Positions 35,196 to 45,865 of a stretch of DNA of 64,000 nt are shown here, piece after piece. The stretch spans positions 620,001-684,000 of the forward strand of contig NZ_CP043026.1 of assembly GCF_008086545.1 (NCBI RefSeq). The letters are read 5' to 3'. The notes below the pieces were generated by a model. That model was not told the DNA's origin. It searched no databases and saw nothing but the letters and a program-made list of their open reading frames with translations. The stretch's first letter is position 1. Each line of letters begins with the position of its first letter. The position numbers and the translations under genes are program-made. The DNA is from Spiroplasma chinense (lineage in GTDB: Bacteria > Bacillota_I > Bacilli_A > Mycoplasmatales > Mycoplasmataceae).

Positions 35196-35343
35196 GCCGT
35201 TGAAAGAAAATTACATTTACAAGTAGCGGATATTTACTTTTAGGTAAATACAGGTTTTCTATTAGAGAGAGAACAAAGAGATGGGTTAAACCTAGTTTAA
35301 CTTAGATCTCACAAGAGAAAGTTTGAGTAACTTTCTTTTTTTT
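35196..35343 (+). ncRNA. Candidate structured RNA or leader ending in a terminator
   Basis: A 148-base stretch behind an extended -10 (TGtTAATAT, 35181-35189). It contains a long-range GAAAA / TTTTC pairing and an inner TTTAC / GTAAA pairing. A hairpin follows with outer arms GAGAT (35278) / ATCTC (35306) and inner GGGTTAAAC / GTTTAAC. It ends in the terminator GAAAGTT / AACTTTC plus T8. The ATCTC arm can instead pair with GAGA of the terminator stem, so two exclusive folds are possible. It has a T-box-like layout but lacks the T-box consensus GGTGG-ACCGCG. It could be an attenuator for the next gene or a free small RNA. Confidence 0.5.
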
Positions 35344-35393
35344 GTTGCTTTTTTTTGTTTTTTAAATAAAATGAATTTATGAGGTGATGAAAG

Positions 35394-36149
35394 ATGAATA
35401 AAAAAAGAGTTATTCTACTTGTAGATTTATTTTTCTTTTTGTCAATCCTATCTTATGTAGTGACTGATTTGGTGGTGGATTTTTCAGGGGTATATATCTT
35501 TGAAAATACTTACATTAAGTTCTGAGAAGTTTTAATTTTAACTCTTATTATGATAATGTCTATTTTTCTTGGAACTGAAATTTCCAAATATTTTGATTTT
35601 AGAAATAGTAAAAAGGTGTCATTAATTGCTATTTTGAATATTTTTCTATTTAATGTTAAAACAAAAAATAAATCACCTATGTTCTACTCTATACTATTCT
35701 TTTTAATTCCATTAATTACCTATTTTGCTTTTAATCAAATTGAAACAAATAAAATAAAATTCAACACAATTATAAATACAGAACTTTTTGTTGAATCTTT
35801 TAAAAGAAATTCAACTTCTGCTTCTCAAATAATTACTAATTCCTTGTTGTTGTGTTTGGGTATTATAATGACAACCATTTTTGCACAAGTAACTATATTT
35901 GTATTAATTTGACAACTTACATTATTAGTAGAAAAAAAATTCTTAATGTTTTGTAAAATTCTAAGAAATTGCGATATTGACGTTGAACAAAATCGCAATG
36001 ATGAAATTAATAATCAAAAAATAATTTTAAAATTAAATTTAATGCAGTTATTATTTTTAAATTTTTACTTTTTTAATAGCGAACAAAAAATTAAATATAA
36101 AAAACTGAAAGTATTAAAAATAACAAAATTAAAGGTGGTTTTATTTTAA
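35394..36149 (+). CDS. Hypothetical membrane protein behind the candidate RNA
   Basis: A 251-residue protein with membrane segments near residues 5-25, 42-62, 93-113 and 150-182, then a lysine-rich cytosolic tail of about 70 residues. The N-terminus VILLVDLFFFLSILSYVVTD is not from a family I recognise. Shine-Dalgarno GAGGTGATG lies 7 bases before the ATG. If the upstream RNA is an attenuator, this is the regulated gene. Confidence 0.75.
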
Positions 36150-36161
36150 ATTTTTCATTTT

Positions 36162-36188
36162 CCTATCAATCCTATCAATCCTATCAAT
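36162..36188 (+). repeat. Three tandem CCTATCAAT units in a lipoprotein promoter region
   Basis: Perfect 9-bp units at 36162, 36171 and 36180, followed by a possible -10 TAGAAT and the Shine-Dalgarno of the lipoprotein gene. Unit number could change promoter spacing. Confidence 0.85.
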
Positions 36189-36223
36189 TACTAATATTTT
36201 TTAGAATAAAAGGAGAAGGAAAA

Positions 36224-38569
36224 ATGAAAAAATTACTAAGTATATTGTCAGCTGTGACAATTACAACTTCATCAGCAACTACAGTTGTTGCTTGTGGGGG
36301 AAAAACAAAAACAACACCATCAGATAATAAAGGTGATGGAGATAATAATGTAAATGAAGATGGAGACAATTTATTAACCGAACTTCAAAATCAAATGATA
36401 GATGGTGCTGAAATTATTTCTAGAATAATAATTGCATCTAGACATGAAAATTTAAACTTTAATGTAAATGAAATGTTATCAATGTTCTTTACACCTGAAG
36501 CTACATTGATGAGAATGCCTCAATCATATGATTATGAGGGAAAAAACTATAATATAAATAATAATCTAAGTAAATATAAAAATTTACTTGCACCTTCATT
36601 AACAACTTTAGACCAAGATAACTATGCTGGAATGTATGCAAGTTATGTTATGGGAATGTATGATAATGATTTCTATGCACCAATAATAAATGGTGAAAAA
36701 TCTTTTAATGACACAATGAATATAAATGGGGGTATTGGTTTTAACAAAGAAAACGACAATGCTACAGGATACTTAGCGGGATTAAATAAAAACATTAAAC
36801 TATCTTCTAATCAAGAAAGAAGAGACTTGGCATGAGGTATTCAAGATACTGGAGCTTTAACAAATTACTTATTGGATAAAGGATTTGATGGAGGAACTCC
36901 TGGAGATACTAGAGCTGCTATGGGATTTATTGTTGGAAATCCAGCTTCTGCAGGAACAATTTTAAATGGTGGTACTAATGGAGGGGGTTATGCCTTTTAC
37001 AACTCATTAATGCAAGGAGGAACTCCCTCAAGAACTACTTATAAAAAAGTTTCTGTCTCTGATAAATTAACAAGTCTTAATGCAGGTATTGATTACAAAG
37101 CTGGAGGTTATTTTTCAGGTCTTTCGTCAATTACAGATGATGGTGAACCATTTAACTTTGGAGAAGTTGGTGGTTCATTAATAAAAGCAGCTCAGGCTAA
37201 TAATATAAATGGTGGAGTAGCTTTGTTTAACTCAATGTTAGAAAATTTATCAACTACAAACTCAGGAGCTCTTTTAACTGGGGAATTTAGTAATTATATA
37301 TTGCCAGTTATGGTAAGTGAAATTGATGCTGATAGATTTATGCAAGGCGTAGCCTTTAGTTTATTAAGTAATGTTTGAAAAGCAATTTACGATATGGCTT
37401 ATGGAACTAATGCTATTAAAGCAAAAGCTTTAGAGTTTTTTGGGCAAGAATTAATAGATGAAATCAAAGATTTGGATAAAAACCCAAATTACAGTATTGG
37501 TTCAAGCAATTCATCTGCTAAAAAAGATGAAATTGGTTTTGATGCACTCTTAAATTTTGCGCCAAAAGATAAAATTAATCCTGGTACAAACCTAGTCAAA
37601 GTTATTGAAATACTAAATAAAATTATTGACAAGTATGATAATTCAAATGATAAAGAAGATTTTGTACAATCTGTTTTTAAAGCAAAGGGTATCATTGCAA
37701 ATGCTTATAGTACAATAATTTCAAATTTTGTAACTGAAGAAACATGAAATGAAATTATGGATGGTGATTCAGGAATTGATCTTTTACATTTGGCAAAAGG
37801 TGCATTTGAAATGGTTCTTGATGAAGACATTCAAAAAACAGTTGCGAGTGCAAAAAATAAATACAGTTCTCTTGGAGGGTTTAGAAATCTAACAGCTGGC
37901 CAAAAACAAGATTACATAAATATTCTTGGTTATAACGGTTCAGGTTATAAAGAAAACAGTTATTTGGATAAAATTTATAAAGGTTTTAAAGATGAAACAA
38001 TTATAGGACAAAAAGAAATAGAAGGCATTTTTAAAGGATTTAAAAATAAAGTAAATATTGAAATGAAAGATATTCATGAAAAAGTTTTCCAATATATTTT
38101 AGATGACAAGTATTGAGATAAAAAAGATGTTAAAGTTAGTGGTACTTCTAATCTTGAAACAAGTGGTTCATTAGAATTTAGTCTTGACTATAAAGGGGTG
38201 GGAGATTCAACATCAAATGCTTCATCTCAATATAAAAAAGTTAGAGTTGATGAAGATTTCAACCCTTATCAAACAATTCTTTCAAATCAAACTTCACTAG
38301 ATACTGCGCCAACTCAAGATGCATTAGATAAAATTGATGCAAACAGAGCTGCAAAATCTGGAAAAGTTTTAGGTGTAGAGCAAGGTTTGATTGATAAAAA
38401 AGATCTTATTGCATATGATGGTACAGGATTGTTTGAAAATATGAAAGATGTTAACTTTGAATACAAAGTTAAATGAGAAAATGTAAGTACAGATAGAGAT
38501 AACCCATATTGAGTAATGACAAGCATGGGATTCTACAATAACGGAACTGAGTTCTATAACATTTATTAA
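36224..38569 (+). CDS. Surface lipoprotein paired with an FtsX-type permease
   Basis: A 781-residue lipoprotein, signal MKKLLSILSAVTITTSSATT and lipobox VVAC with Cys24. An acidic, Asp/Asn/Gly-rich linker (25-48) leads to a large mixed domain with Gly/Asn-rich stretches (NGGTNGGGYAFYNSLMQGG). No catalytic motif was found. Shine-Dalgarno AAGGAGAAGG. It lies 52 bases before a giant FtsX-type permease. Mollicutes often pair a lipoprotein with such permeases, so it may be the substrate-binding or surface partner (inference). Confidence 0.85.
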
Positions 38570-38621
38570 TTCTTAACAAAATACTCTTTTAAAAGGGGGT
38601 ATTTATTAAGAAAATAAAATT

Positions 38622-41600
38622 ATGTTACTATTTAAAAACGGTTTAAAAAATTTAATAAAAGATTATATCCAATTTATCATATTTGTTATGCTAGTTGCGT
38701 TAGGAGTAATTTTTACCTCAACCTTTGGTATAGCATCTTCAAATCTTATAAGAATAAAAGATAGAACAACTTCAAATTTTGAAAGTTATGATTATTCTTT
38801 TAAGTATACTTCAAGTGGATATAATTCAAATGATACTCAAACGTTAAATCCTTGATTTGCATTTAACACAAATGTTATTTCAAGTGGTATGGAGAATTAC
38901 AATAGTCTTTCAATCGGAAAAGACAAAGTGTTAAAACCCTTTGACTTTAAGATTGAAAAAAACAATAATGGGGAATATACTTACAAGTCATATATTTTAG
39001 AAGATGTGGTTAATTCAAGTTCTGTAAAAGCTATTAACTTTGGTTTTGGAGATGTGGAATCAGATTTTGAAAAAAGAAATCCAAATCTTTCATTTCTGCC
39101 TAATGCTACAGAAAGAGTTATTGACTACAATGAACAACAAAAAATAGATGTAGTGAAAAGCGGGGAATTTGGTAGATTTTACAGATTTAATTTTGATAAT
39201 GCCTATTTTAAAAATTCTTTAATAGGAAAGCTTTATCAAAAAAATAATTATTTTAACGGAACTTTAAATGAAGAACAAAAAATAAACGCTAAAAATATTT
39301 TCGACTACATGTTCTATTTAAATAATTCTTCAATAACTAGTTTGATAAAAAATGAGATTTTAAATGAATATATTTCATTAAAATCCCAAAGTAAAAATGA
39401 TAATGTTATAGAACAATCAATAAATAATTTTATAAATTTTAAAAATGAAGATAGTGATCCAAAAACTTTAGAAGAAGTTAGTTCAAAAGGATATAACGGA
39501 AAATTTGGAAGATTAATTGAAGGTAAATACTTTTTAGTTAAAGGTGATTTTTCAAAAGCATTTTATTCTAAAACAAATTCCTATGCAATAGACCAGCTTA
39601 AAAGAAATGGAACTTATTTGATAAAAGATTTTGAATCAACTGATTTATTTTGAAATTACTATACTATTACGGGTTATTTAATTGAAAAGAGAAATGTAAC
39701 GAATAGAAACTTATTTCAAACTTACTTTAACTTAATTGCAGATCTGACTAAATTTAAAATTGAGTTAACAAGTGAAGTTGTTATGTGAAATAATGATGGT
39801 CAAAAATTCAGATTTATTTCAGCATTTTATAATTACACAGAAGGTGAAGTTAATAAATACAAATTCTTTAATGAAAAAAATTATACATTTTATAAATCTG
39901 GTAACTTTGATAATCAATTTACTTGAAATAGTTTTATGATTTCAAGTGGATTTGCAAAAAAACAAAAATTTGAATTGGGAAAAACTTACAATATTGTTCC
40001 TGGTAAAAATTCAATTTCAGACCAATTAAGGTTAGATGCTATTGGTACTGATGCATATAATATGTATCCAACAATTTATGAAGAAGATTTAATTACTAAT
40101 CAAAATAATGAAGCAATAATTTATCTAAATTCTATAAAATTTGAAAGTTATTTTAATAATAAAAATAACACAAAAAGTGTTGAAGATAGTAAATACCAAG
40201 ATGTAAGTCGAACTTATATGAGATATGTTGGAAAAGAAAATGAAATTGAAAATAATGTTGAGCTATACAAACTTTATCTAGCAGATAACATAACTAATCT
40301 AAAAGTTGTAAGTGATATTTTAAATGAACAGTTAGAACAACCAAAAGATTTAAAAATATCAAGAGCAAATATACAATCAGTTTCAGAAACAAGTCTTCTT
40401 GCTTTGAGAAGTGGATTGTTACAAAAAATATCATTATCATTTATGTTGATATCGATCATATTTTGTTCAATTTTTCTAGCGTGTATTACATTTATGTTAT
40501 ACACAATAGTTAAAAAAATTATGATAAACCAAAGAGGACAAATAGGAAATTTAAAATCCTTGGGTTACTCTAATTCAAGTATATTATTTAACTATATTTT
40601 GTATTTAACAATACCAACCATTTTAATAGTTCCATTAGCTTGAATTGGTGGTATATTTTTACAAATTCCTATAATGGCAATTTTTGAAATATATTTCAAT
40701 ATTCCAGAAATATTTACAATAGATTACATGATATTGATCTTTATATTTATAGGTTTTGTTTCTTTAAATACCTTTGTGGTTGGAATAATAGCTTATCAAA
40801 CTATCAAACAGCCTCCTTTGAAATTAATGGCGCCATCAAAAAGTTACCAACCAAATTTATTTGTAAAAAAAATAATATCTAAATTAAAGTTTTCTAAATT
40901 TAATACAAAACTAAGAGCAACATTAATTTCAACTTCAGTTAATGGTTTATTAACTTTCTTTGGAGTAATTACTTTTTCTTCAATAATTTTGACCTTATCC
41001 AGTTTACTACCAAGTACAATGGATAATATGAAAACTGAATACTTTAAAAGAATTAAATATAACAATGACTATAATTATGTAAATGTTATAAGTAATAATC
41101 CTATGACTAGAAATTCATTTTATAATTTAACAAACAATGTTGAAGAGTCCAATTTAAAAGCTTCTGTTTTTAATACATATATAAAAGAGGGTAACGAATT
41201 TATAAATCTTCAACAAGCAAGTAACTTAAAACCAGAATTATTTATTCAGTATTTTGAAGATATCATGTATTATAATTTATTATCTTTTAAAGGGATTACA
41301 TTATCACCTGCAATGTTAGAAAATATTGTTAAAGTTAATAGTGATGCTTCAAGGTTGGTTAAGAAAGATATAAATAATTTTACCTGTCAAGTATTGCCAA
41401 GTTTATTTGGACAAGAAATGATAGTTGATAGTACAAGTGATTTTAATGACTGTATAAAAAATATTTCAAATAATATTTTGCCTTCTACAATAAAACAAAT
41501 GTGAGATGAGGATGAACAAAATTATAAAAACTTTACCTTTAATTTCTCAACAATTTCAGTCAATGAAAATGAAGATCAAATGTACACAAGGGTTTTGTCA

Positions 41601-42989
41601 AAAGATGAAAAGAAAAATCTAGATATTCAAACTTATGGTTTGGATTTACAAAACCCTGTTGACAAAATAGATTTACAAAGTTTAGATAAAATAAAATATG
41701 TTAGTGACACTGAAAGTATTCCAGTCATTATATCTAAAAAAATGGCTATTCGTGGTTATAAGGTAGGGGATGAATTATCTCTTAAAACAACTTTACAAAA
41801 ACTTGCTGTAAAAAATGATGTTGGTTCTGAAATCATTAAGGATAGTGATTGGAAATATAATGTAAATGGTGAAAGCATAAACCTAAATGAAATTCCAATG
41901 GACAAGTTCAGTTATGTTCCAAGTAGATTTTCAGATTCTGAAGTTCTAAATAATAAGTTTTATTATTTAGAAGATAAGGAATACAAACAATACTACAATC
42001 CAGCTGATATAGAGTTAACTATTAATGTTAATGAAGTTGATAAAAAAGTATTAGAAAAAGTAAATCAAGAATATTTAGAGTATTCAAACATTGATCTAAG
42101 TAAAAAAATGACAAGAGATTCTTTAACAGTAAAACCTTTTGATATTTTTGTTTATGAAAACAATATGCCAACAAGAATTGGTTTGGAATCATTAATTGGA
42201 GGAACAAATTCTTGAATTAATATAGCACTTCAAAATGGTTTACTTTTTGATGAGCAAGTAGATACTTATTCTAAACCATTAAAAATTGTAGATATTCAAA
42301 AAATATATAATGGAGATAAAGTTTTTATGGACCAACATTATGCAAATGAGATGTTGGGATTCTCAAATATTGATGCGCGAGTTAAGTTATCTGATAAAAA
42401 GTCAATTAACATTTGGTCTAATGCAAAATTCAGTAGCAATGAAATAATTGCAGATCAATACTCAAGATATCTTTTGGCTCCAAATAACATGAATAATTCA
42501 ACTAGTGGATTTTCAAGGTATATGAAAGAACTGGTTGGTAATGCAGATTATGTGTTAATTAGAAAACAAGCAGTTCAAAACCTTATCCATTCAACTTTAG
42601 CAATAGTTTTTGTATTGATAGTTATTTGTATAATAACATCAGTTATTGTAATTTATCTAATAACAGATATGTTTGTAGGTCGATATAAAAGATTTATGGG
42701 TTATATGAGAATACAAGGATACTCAATGAAGGAAATTAACAATATAGTTAGTTGGATTTTCATTCCTTTAACAATTGGTGGTGGATTGTTGGGTATTGGA
42801 ATTGTAATGCTGATTCTGTTCTCAATTGTTCCTAAAGCACTATTATTTGCTAACATAGCTGTAGGAATTATTATTTCTTGGTGAATGCTTTTAATTATAA
42901 TGATGATTGTTATAACAATATTTGTTGTGGCTTATTCAATCATTTTAAGAAAATTGGCAAAAATTAATTTAACAGAATTAATGGATTAA
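38622..42989 (+). CDS. Giant FtsX-type ABC permease
   Basis: A 1455-residue protein made of two FtsX/MacB-like halves. Each half has one membrane segment, a large extracytoplasmic domain (about 30-590 and 765-1315), and a three-segment membrane cluster. The clusters lie near residues 605-725, with QRGQIGNLKSLGYSNSSILF, and near 1320-1450, with RYKRFMGYMRIQGYSMKEIN. Those cytosolic coupling helices (LK-LGYS, MRIQGYS) are the hallmark of FtsX permeases. No ATPase gene is adjacent; a LolD/MacB-like ATPase elsewhere would be needed. Likely role: moving lipids or lipoproteins, or transmitting force. Mollicutes carry very long versions of this family. Confidence 0.85.
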
Positions 42990-43022
42990 ATATTTCGCTA
43001 AGATTGAGGTAAAAAATAATTT

Positions 43023-43050
43023 AAAAGACATTTTTTAAAATGTCTTTTTT
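43023..43050 (+). terminator. Intrinsic terminator
   Basis: AAAAGACATTTT / AAAATGTCTTTT hairpin and T run. Confidence 0.85.
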
Positions 43051-43125
43051 ATATTAAAATTAATATATTAATTTACTCGTTATGTTAAAAAAAGTCATCC
43101 GGTTTAAAACACAACAATAATCATA

Positions 43126-43154
43126 TTGTTTTAAGGTTCAAAATATGCTATACT
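43126..43154 (+). promoter_or_regulatory. Promoter of the 43.2-kb gene
   Basis: -35 TTGTTT (43126-43131), 17-base spacer, extended -10 TGcTATACT (43146-43154). An inverted repeat AACAATA / TATTGTT (43112-43130) overlaps the -35 and may be an operator. Confidence 0.6.
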
Positions 43155-43195
43155 ATATTTAATTGAAATATTATTTTTAAAAAGGGGACTTATTT

Positions 43196-44008
43196 ATGAA
43201 AAAAGAGATGATTTATTTACCAATACAAGAATTTGTTCAAGCTAATCTAGATTTTAATATAGCTTCAACAAGAAAAGATTCAGAGTACGATTTCAACTTT
43301 ACACGTTGAAAAACATTAATTTTTTCAAGTCAAAAGCTTAAATTTGTTTTAAAATATGCTCAATCAGTTTTACAATGATTAAGTAAAGTTGTTGATGTAA
43401 AAAACTTTAATGTATCAATCGATACAACAACAGTTGATAGATTCAACTTCTCAATTTATGAATTTGAAACACACGTTTTTAACTGTTCATTATTCACAAA
43501 CTTTTACTTAATACCTGAAGAAGATTGATCATCAAAAATATTTGAAATGCACTTTTCTAAATATGACTTATTAAATGGTAACCTAGTAAACAAGGAACAA
43601 ACAAACTTTTGAAAAGGTGAAGATGGTTTTGAAAAATTTGTAAACATGTTATATGCAATTATTAAAGAACCATACAAATTTGAAAAACAAGCACCAATTC
43701 AATGACAAGTTGACTTTAAAGATAAAAAATTATCAAGTTCTCAAATCAGAATGCAAATTGCATCACTTGTGCAAACAGGAATTAGACCTGAAGATCCTTA
43801 CCTAACAATTGAACAAGCTATGAAAATTGAACAAGGAGCAAATCCAGATCAAATAGCACAAGAAGCTAAAGCGGAAAGTGAAATGAAACAAGTAATTAAC
43901 CCTATTTGAGATGAAGCTATTGAACAAGAAACAAAATATAAAGATCTAAACTTTGCAATGGCAAAATCACGTGGTATTGATCCAAACAAAAAAAGAAAAA
44001 AAAGATAA
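43196..44008 (+). CDS. Conserved-looking hypothetical soluble protein
   Basis: A 270-residue soluble protein with ten TGA Trp codons, which hide it from a standard-code search. The C-terminal third is helical and acidic, then ends in the basic tail NKKRKKR. The segment SSSQIRMQIASLVQTGIRPE followed by DPYLTIEQAMKIEQGANPDQ looks like a helical oligomerisation region. No family was recognised. Shine-Dalgarno AAAGGGG, own promoter and own terminator argue that it is a real gene. Confidence 0.75.
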
Positions 44009-44014
44009 TTACTT

Positions 44015-44044
44015 AAAAACAGCTAATTTAGCTGTTTTTATTTT
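44015..44044 (+). terminator. Intrinsic terminator
   Basis: AAAAACAGCTAA / TTTAGCTGTTTTT with T tail. Confidence 0.85.
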
Positions 44045-44189
44045 GGTTGTTTTTGGTTTTAAAAAACCAATAAAATATTACTTATTGAAAATTTATGGAA
44101 ATTTTTTTTATATGCATTAAATCTAATGAAAAAAGTTTAAATTTTTGGTTGAAATTGGTTGTTTTTGGTTAAAAAAGGTTTAATATAAT
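44040..44189 (+). promoter_or_regulatory. Fructose operon promoter with phased decamer direct repeats
   Basis: Five decamers of the form TTTTTGGTTG occur in two blocks: 44040 and 44050 (block 1), and 44142, 44152 and 44162 (block 2). Repeats within a block are exactly 10 bp apart, and the blocks are 102 bp apart, about ten helical turns. The -10 TATAAT is at 44184-44189. DeoR-type sugar regulators such as LacR/FruR act on repeated elements like these, and the first gene of the operon is a DeoR regulator. Looping between the blocks is an inference. Confidence 0.65.
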
Positions 44190-44206
44190 AAGTGAGGTGA
44201 TAAATA

Positions 44207-44911
44207 ATGCTTAGAGAGCAAAGACTTCAACTAATCTTAGATTATATTGAAAAAAAAGGTTATTGTACTAACGAAGACCTATCAAAATCTCTGGGTATAC
44301 CTTTTACCACCCTACGAAGAGACCTGACAGATCTTGATTCTGAACATAAACTCCAAAGAGTTCATGGAGGAGTTAAGGTTATTAAGGAAAAATCAATTTT
44401 AGAAGCAGAACTTGGAGAAAAGCTTACAGAAAATATTGAAGCTAAAAAATTGGTTGCACAGAAGGCACTTCTTTGCATTAAACCAAATGAATCAGTATTT
44501 TTAGATGCAGGTTCAAGTACCTACTTCTTGGCACAACTTATAAAACCAGAACTAAACATTAGGATATATACGAACTCAATAACTAATGCTCAAGTTCTTG
44601 CAAGTAATGGTATTCGAGATATCAATATCTTGCCAGGACATTTAAAATTATCTACTGGAGCAATTTGTGGAGTTGAAACTATTTCAGCAATTAACAAATT
44701 TCACTTCGATGTAGCTTTTTTAGGAGCTAATGCAGTTGATGGAGAATTCAATTTCTACACAACAGATAATGATGAAGCAGAAGTTAAGAGTACAATCATT
44801 AAGAATGCGCAATTTGCTTTCATTTTAGCAGATAAATCAAAAATGAACTCTAAATCTTTTGTGAGATTTAGTAACAAAAGTGAGGTTGCACTTATAAACG
44901 AAGAGGTATAA
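44207..44911 (+). CDS. DeoR-family regulator of the fructose operon
   Basis: A 234-residue regulator. The N-terminal winged helix-turn-helix starts MLREQRLQLILDYIEKKGYC with recognition region FTTLRRDLTDLD. The C-terminal sugar-phosphate sensor has LDAGSSTYFLAQ and the ADKSK motif of the DeoR family. Four bases separate it from the kinase gene. By analogy to FruR, fructose-1-phosphate is the probable ligand. It is likely autoregulated through the decamer repeats upstream. Confidence 0.9.
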   Translation: MLREQRLQLILDYIEKKGYCTNEDLSKSLGIPFTTLRRDLTDLDSEHKLQRVHGGVKVIKEKSILEAELGEKLTENIEAKKLVAQKALLCIKPNESVFLDAGSSTYFLAQLIKPELNIRIYTNSITNAQVLASNGIRDINILPGHLKLSTGAICGVETISAINKFHFDVAFLGANAVDGEFNFYTTDNDEAEVKSTIIKNAQFAFILADKSKMNSKSFVRFSNKSEVALINEEV

Positions 44912-44915
44912 AAAT

Positions 44916-45854
44916 ATGATATATACAATTACATTAAACCCAGCAATAGATCACATTATTCTAACAGATAAACCAGTTGATTTAGGGGTTACAAATTACT
45001 ACAGCGATGAATATAAAGTTGTTGGTGGTAAAGGAATAAATGCAGGGGTTATTTTAAATAACTTAGAATCTAATGTTGTTGCTATCGGTATTATGGGTGA
45101 TGAAAACAAAGAAATTTTTACCAAAAAATTTGATGATGTTAACTTAAATGTTAATTTCTTCTTCAATCCTGGAAGTACAAGAGTTAACTATAAAATCAAA
45201 CACCTTGAAACTCACCAAGAAACTGAGTTAAATGGGTTAGGTTTTGAAACTAAAAAAGAAGTGTTAAACGACTTTATTAGTTACTTAGAAAAAAACCTAA
45301 AAAAAGATGACATAGTTATAGCTACAGGAAGTGTTGCAAGAGGAATTGATAAAGATATTTACCAACAAATTGGTAAATTAGCCAATGAAAAAGAAGCATT
45401 ACTTGTTTGTGATGCAACAAATGATCTTTTAAAAAATGCTTTAAAAGAAAAACCATTTTTAATCAAACCAAACCTTGAAGAAATATGTTCAACTTTAGGA
45501 TTAGAATTTAACGAAGATATCTCATTTGAAGAAACTAAAGAATTAATTGTGAAATTACAAGAATTAGGAGCTAGAAATGTTTTATTAAGTAAAGGTTCTC
45601 AAGGAAGTATCTATTTTGCAGAAAATGGAGACGTATATAAAGTTGGAATTGCAAAAGGTAAATTGGTAAATTCAGTTGGTGCTGGAGACAGTATGTTGGC
45701 TGGTTTCGTTTATGGAATCGACCAAAAGTTATCAATTGAAAATTCATTACAATATGCTGCGGCAAGTGGTGCTGCAACAGCTTTTAATGAATGACTTGCT
45801 TCAAAAGAAGAAATTGAAGCGCTAACATCAAAAATTGATGTAAACAAAATCTAA
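44916..45854 (+). CDS. fruK: 1-phosphofructokinase
   Basis: A 312-residue PfkB-family kinase. The N-terminal MIYTITLNPAIDH and GGKGIN motifs and the C-terminal VNSVGAGDSMLAGFVYG (anion hole and catalytic Asp) are diagnostic. It phosphorylates fructose-1-phosphate from the PTS to fructose-1,6-bisphosphate. Tagatose-6-phosphate kinase is a related possibility, but the fructose-type PTS directly downstream favours FruK. It is followed by AAGGAGG and the PTS gene 11 bases later. Confidence 0.92.
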
Positions 45855-45865
45855 GGAGGAATATT

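Noticed and set aside
35196-35343. T-box riboswitch
   Set aside because: Layout and terminator fit, but the invariant T-box element (GGTGG-ACCGCG) that binds the tRNA end is absent; only a loose GGGT-ACC spacing remains.
35316-35343. Simple terminator of the acyltransferase gene only
   Set aside because: It lies about 145 bases after the stop, behind an extended -10 and a folded region, so an independent transcript is more likely; not fully excluded.
38578-38606. Intrinsic terminator between the lipoprotein and FtsX permease genes
   Set aside because: A stem can form with several G-T pairs, but no T run follows, so cotranscription seems likelier.
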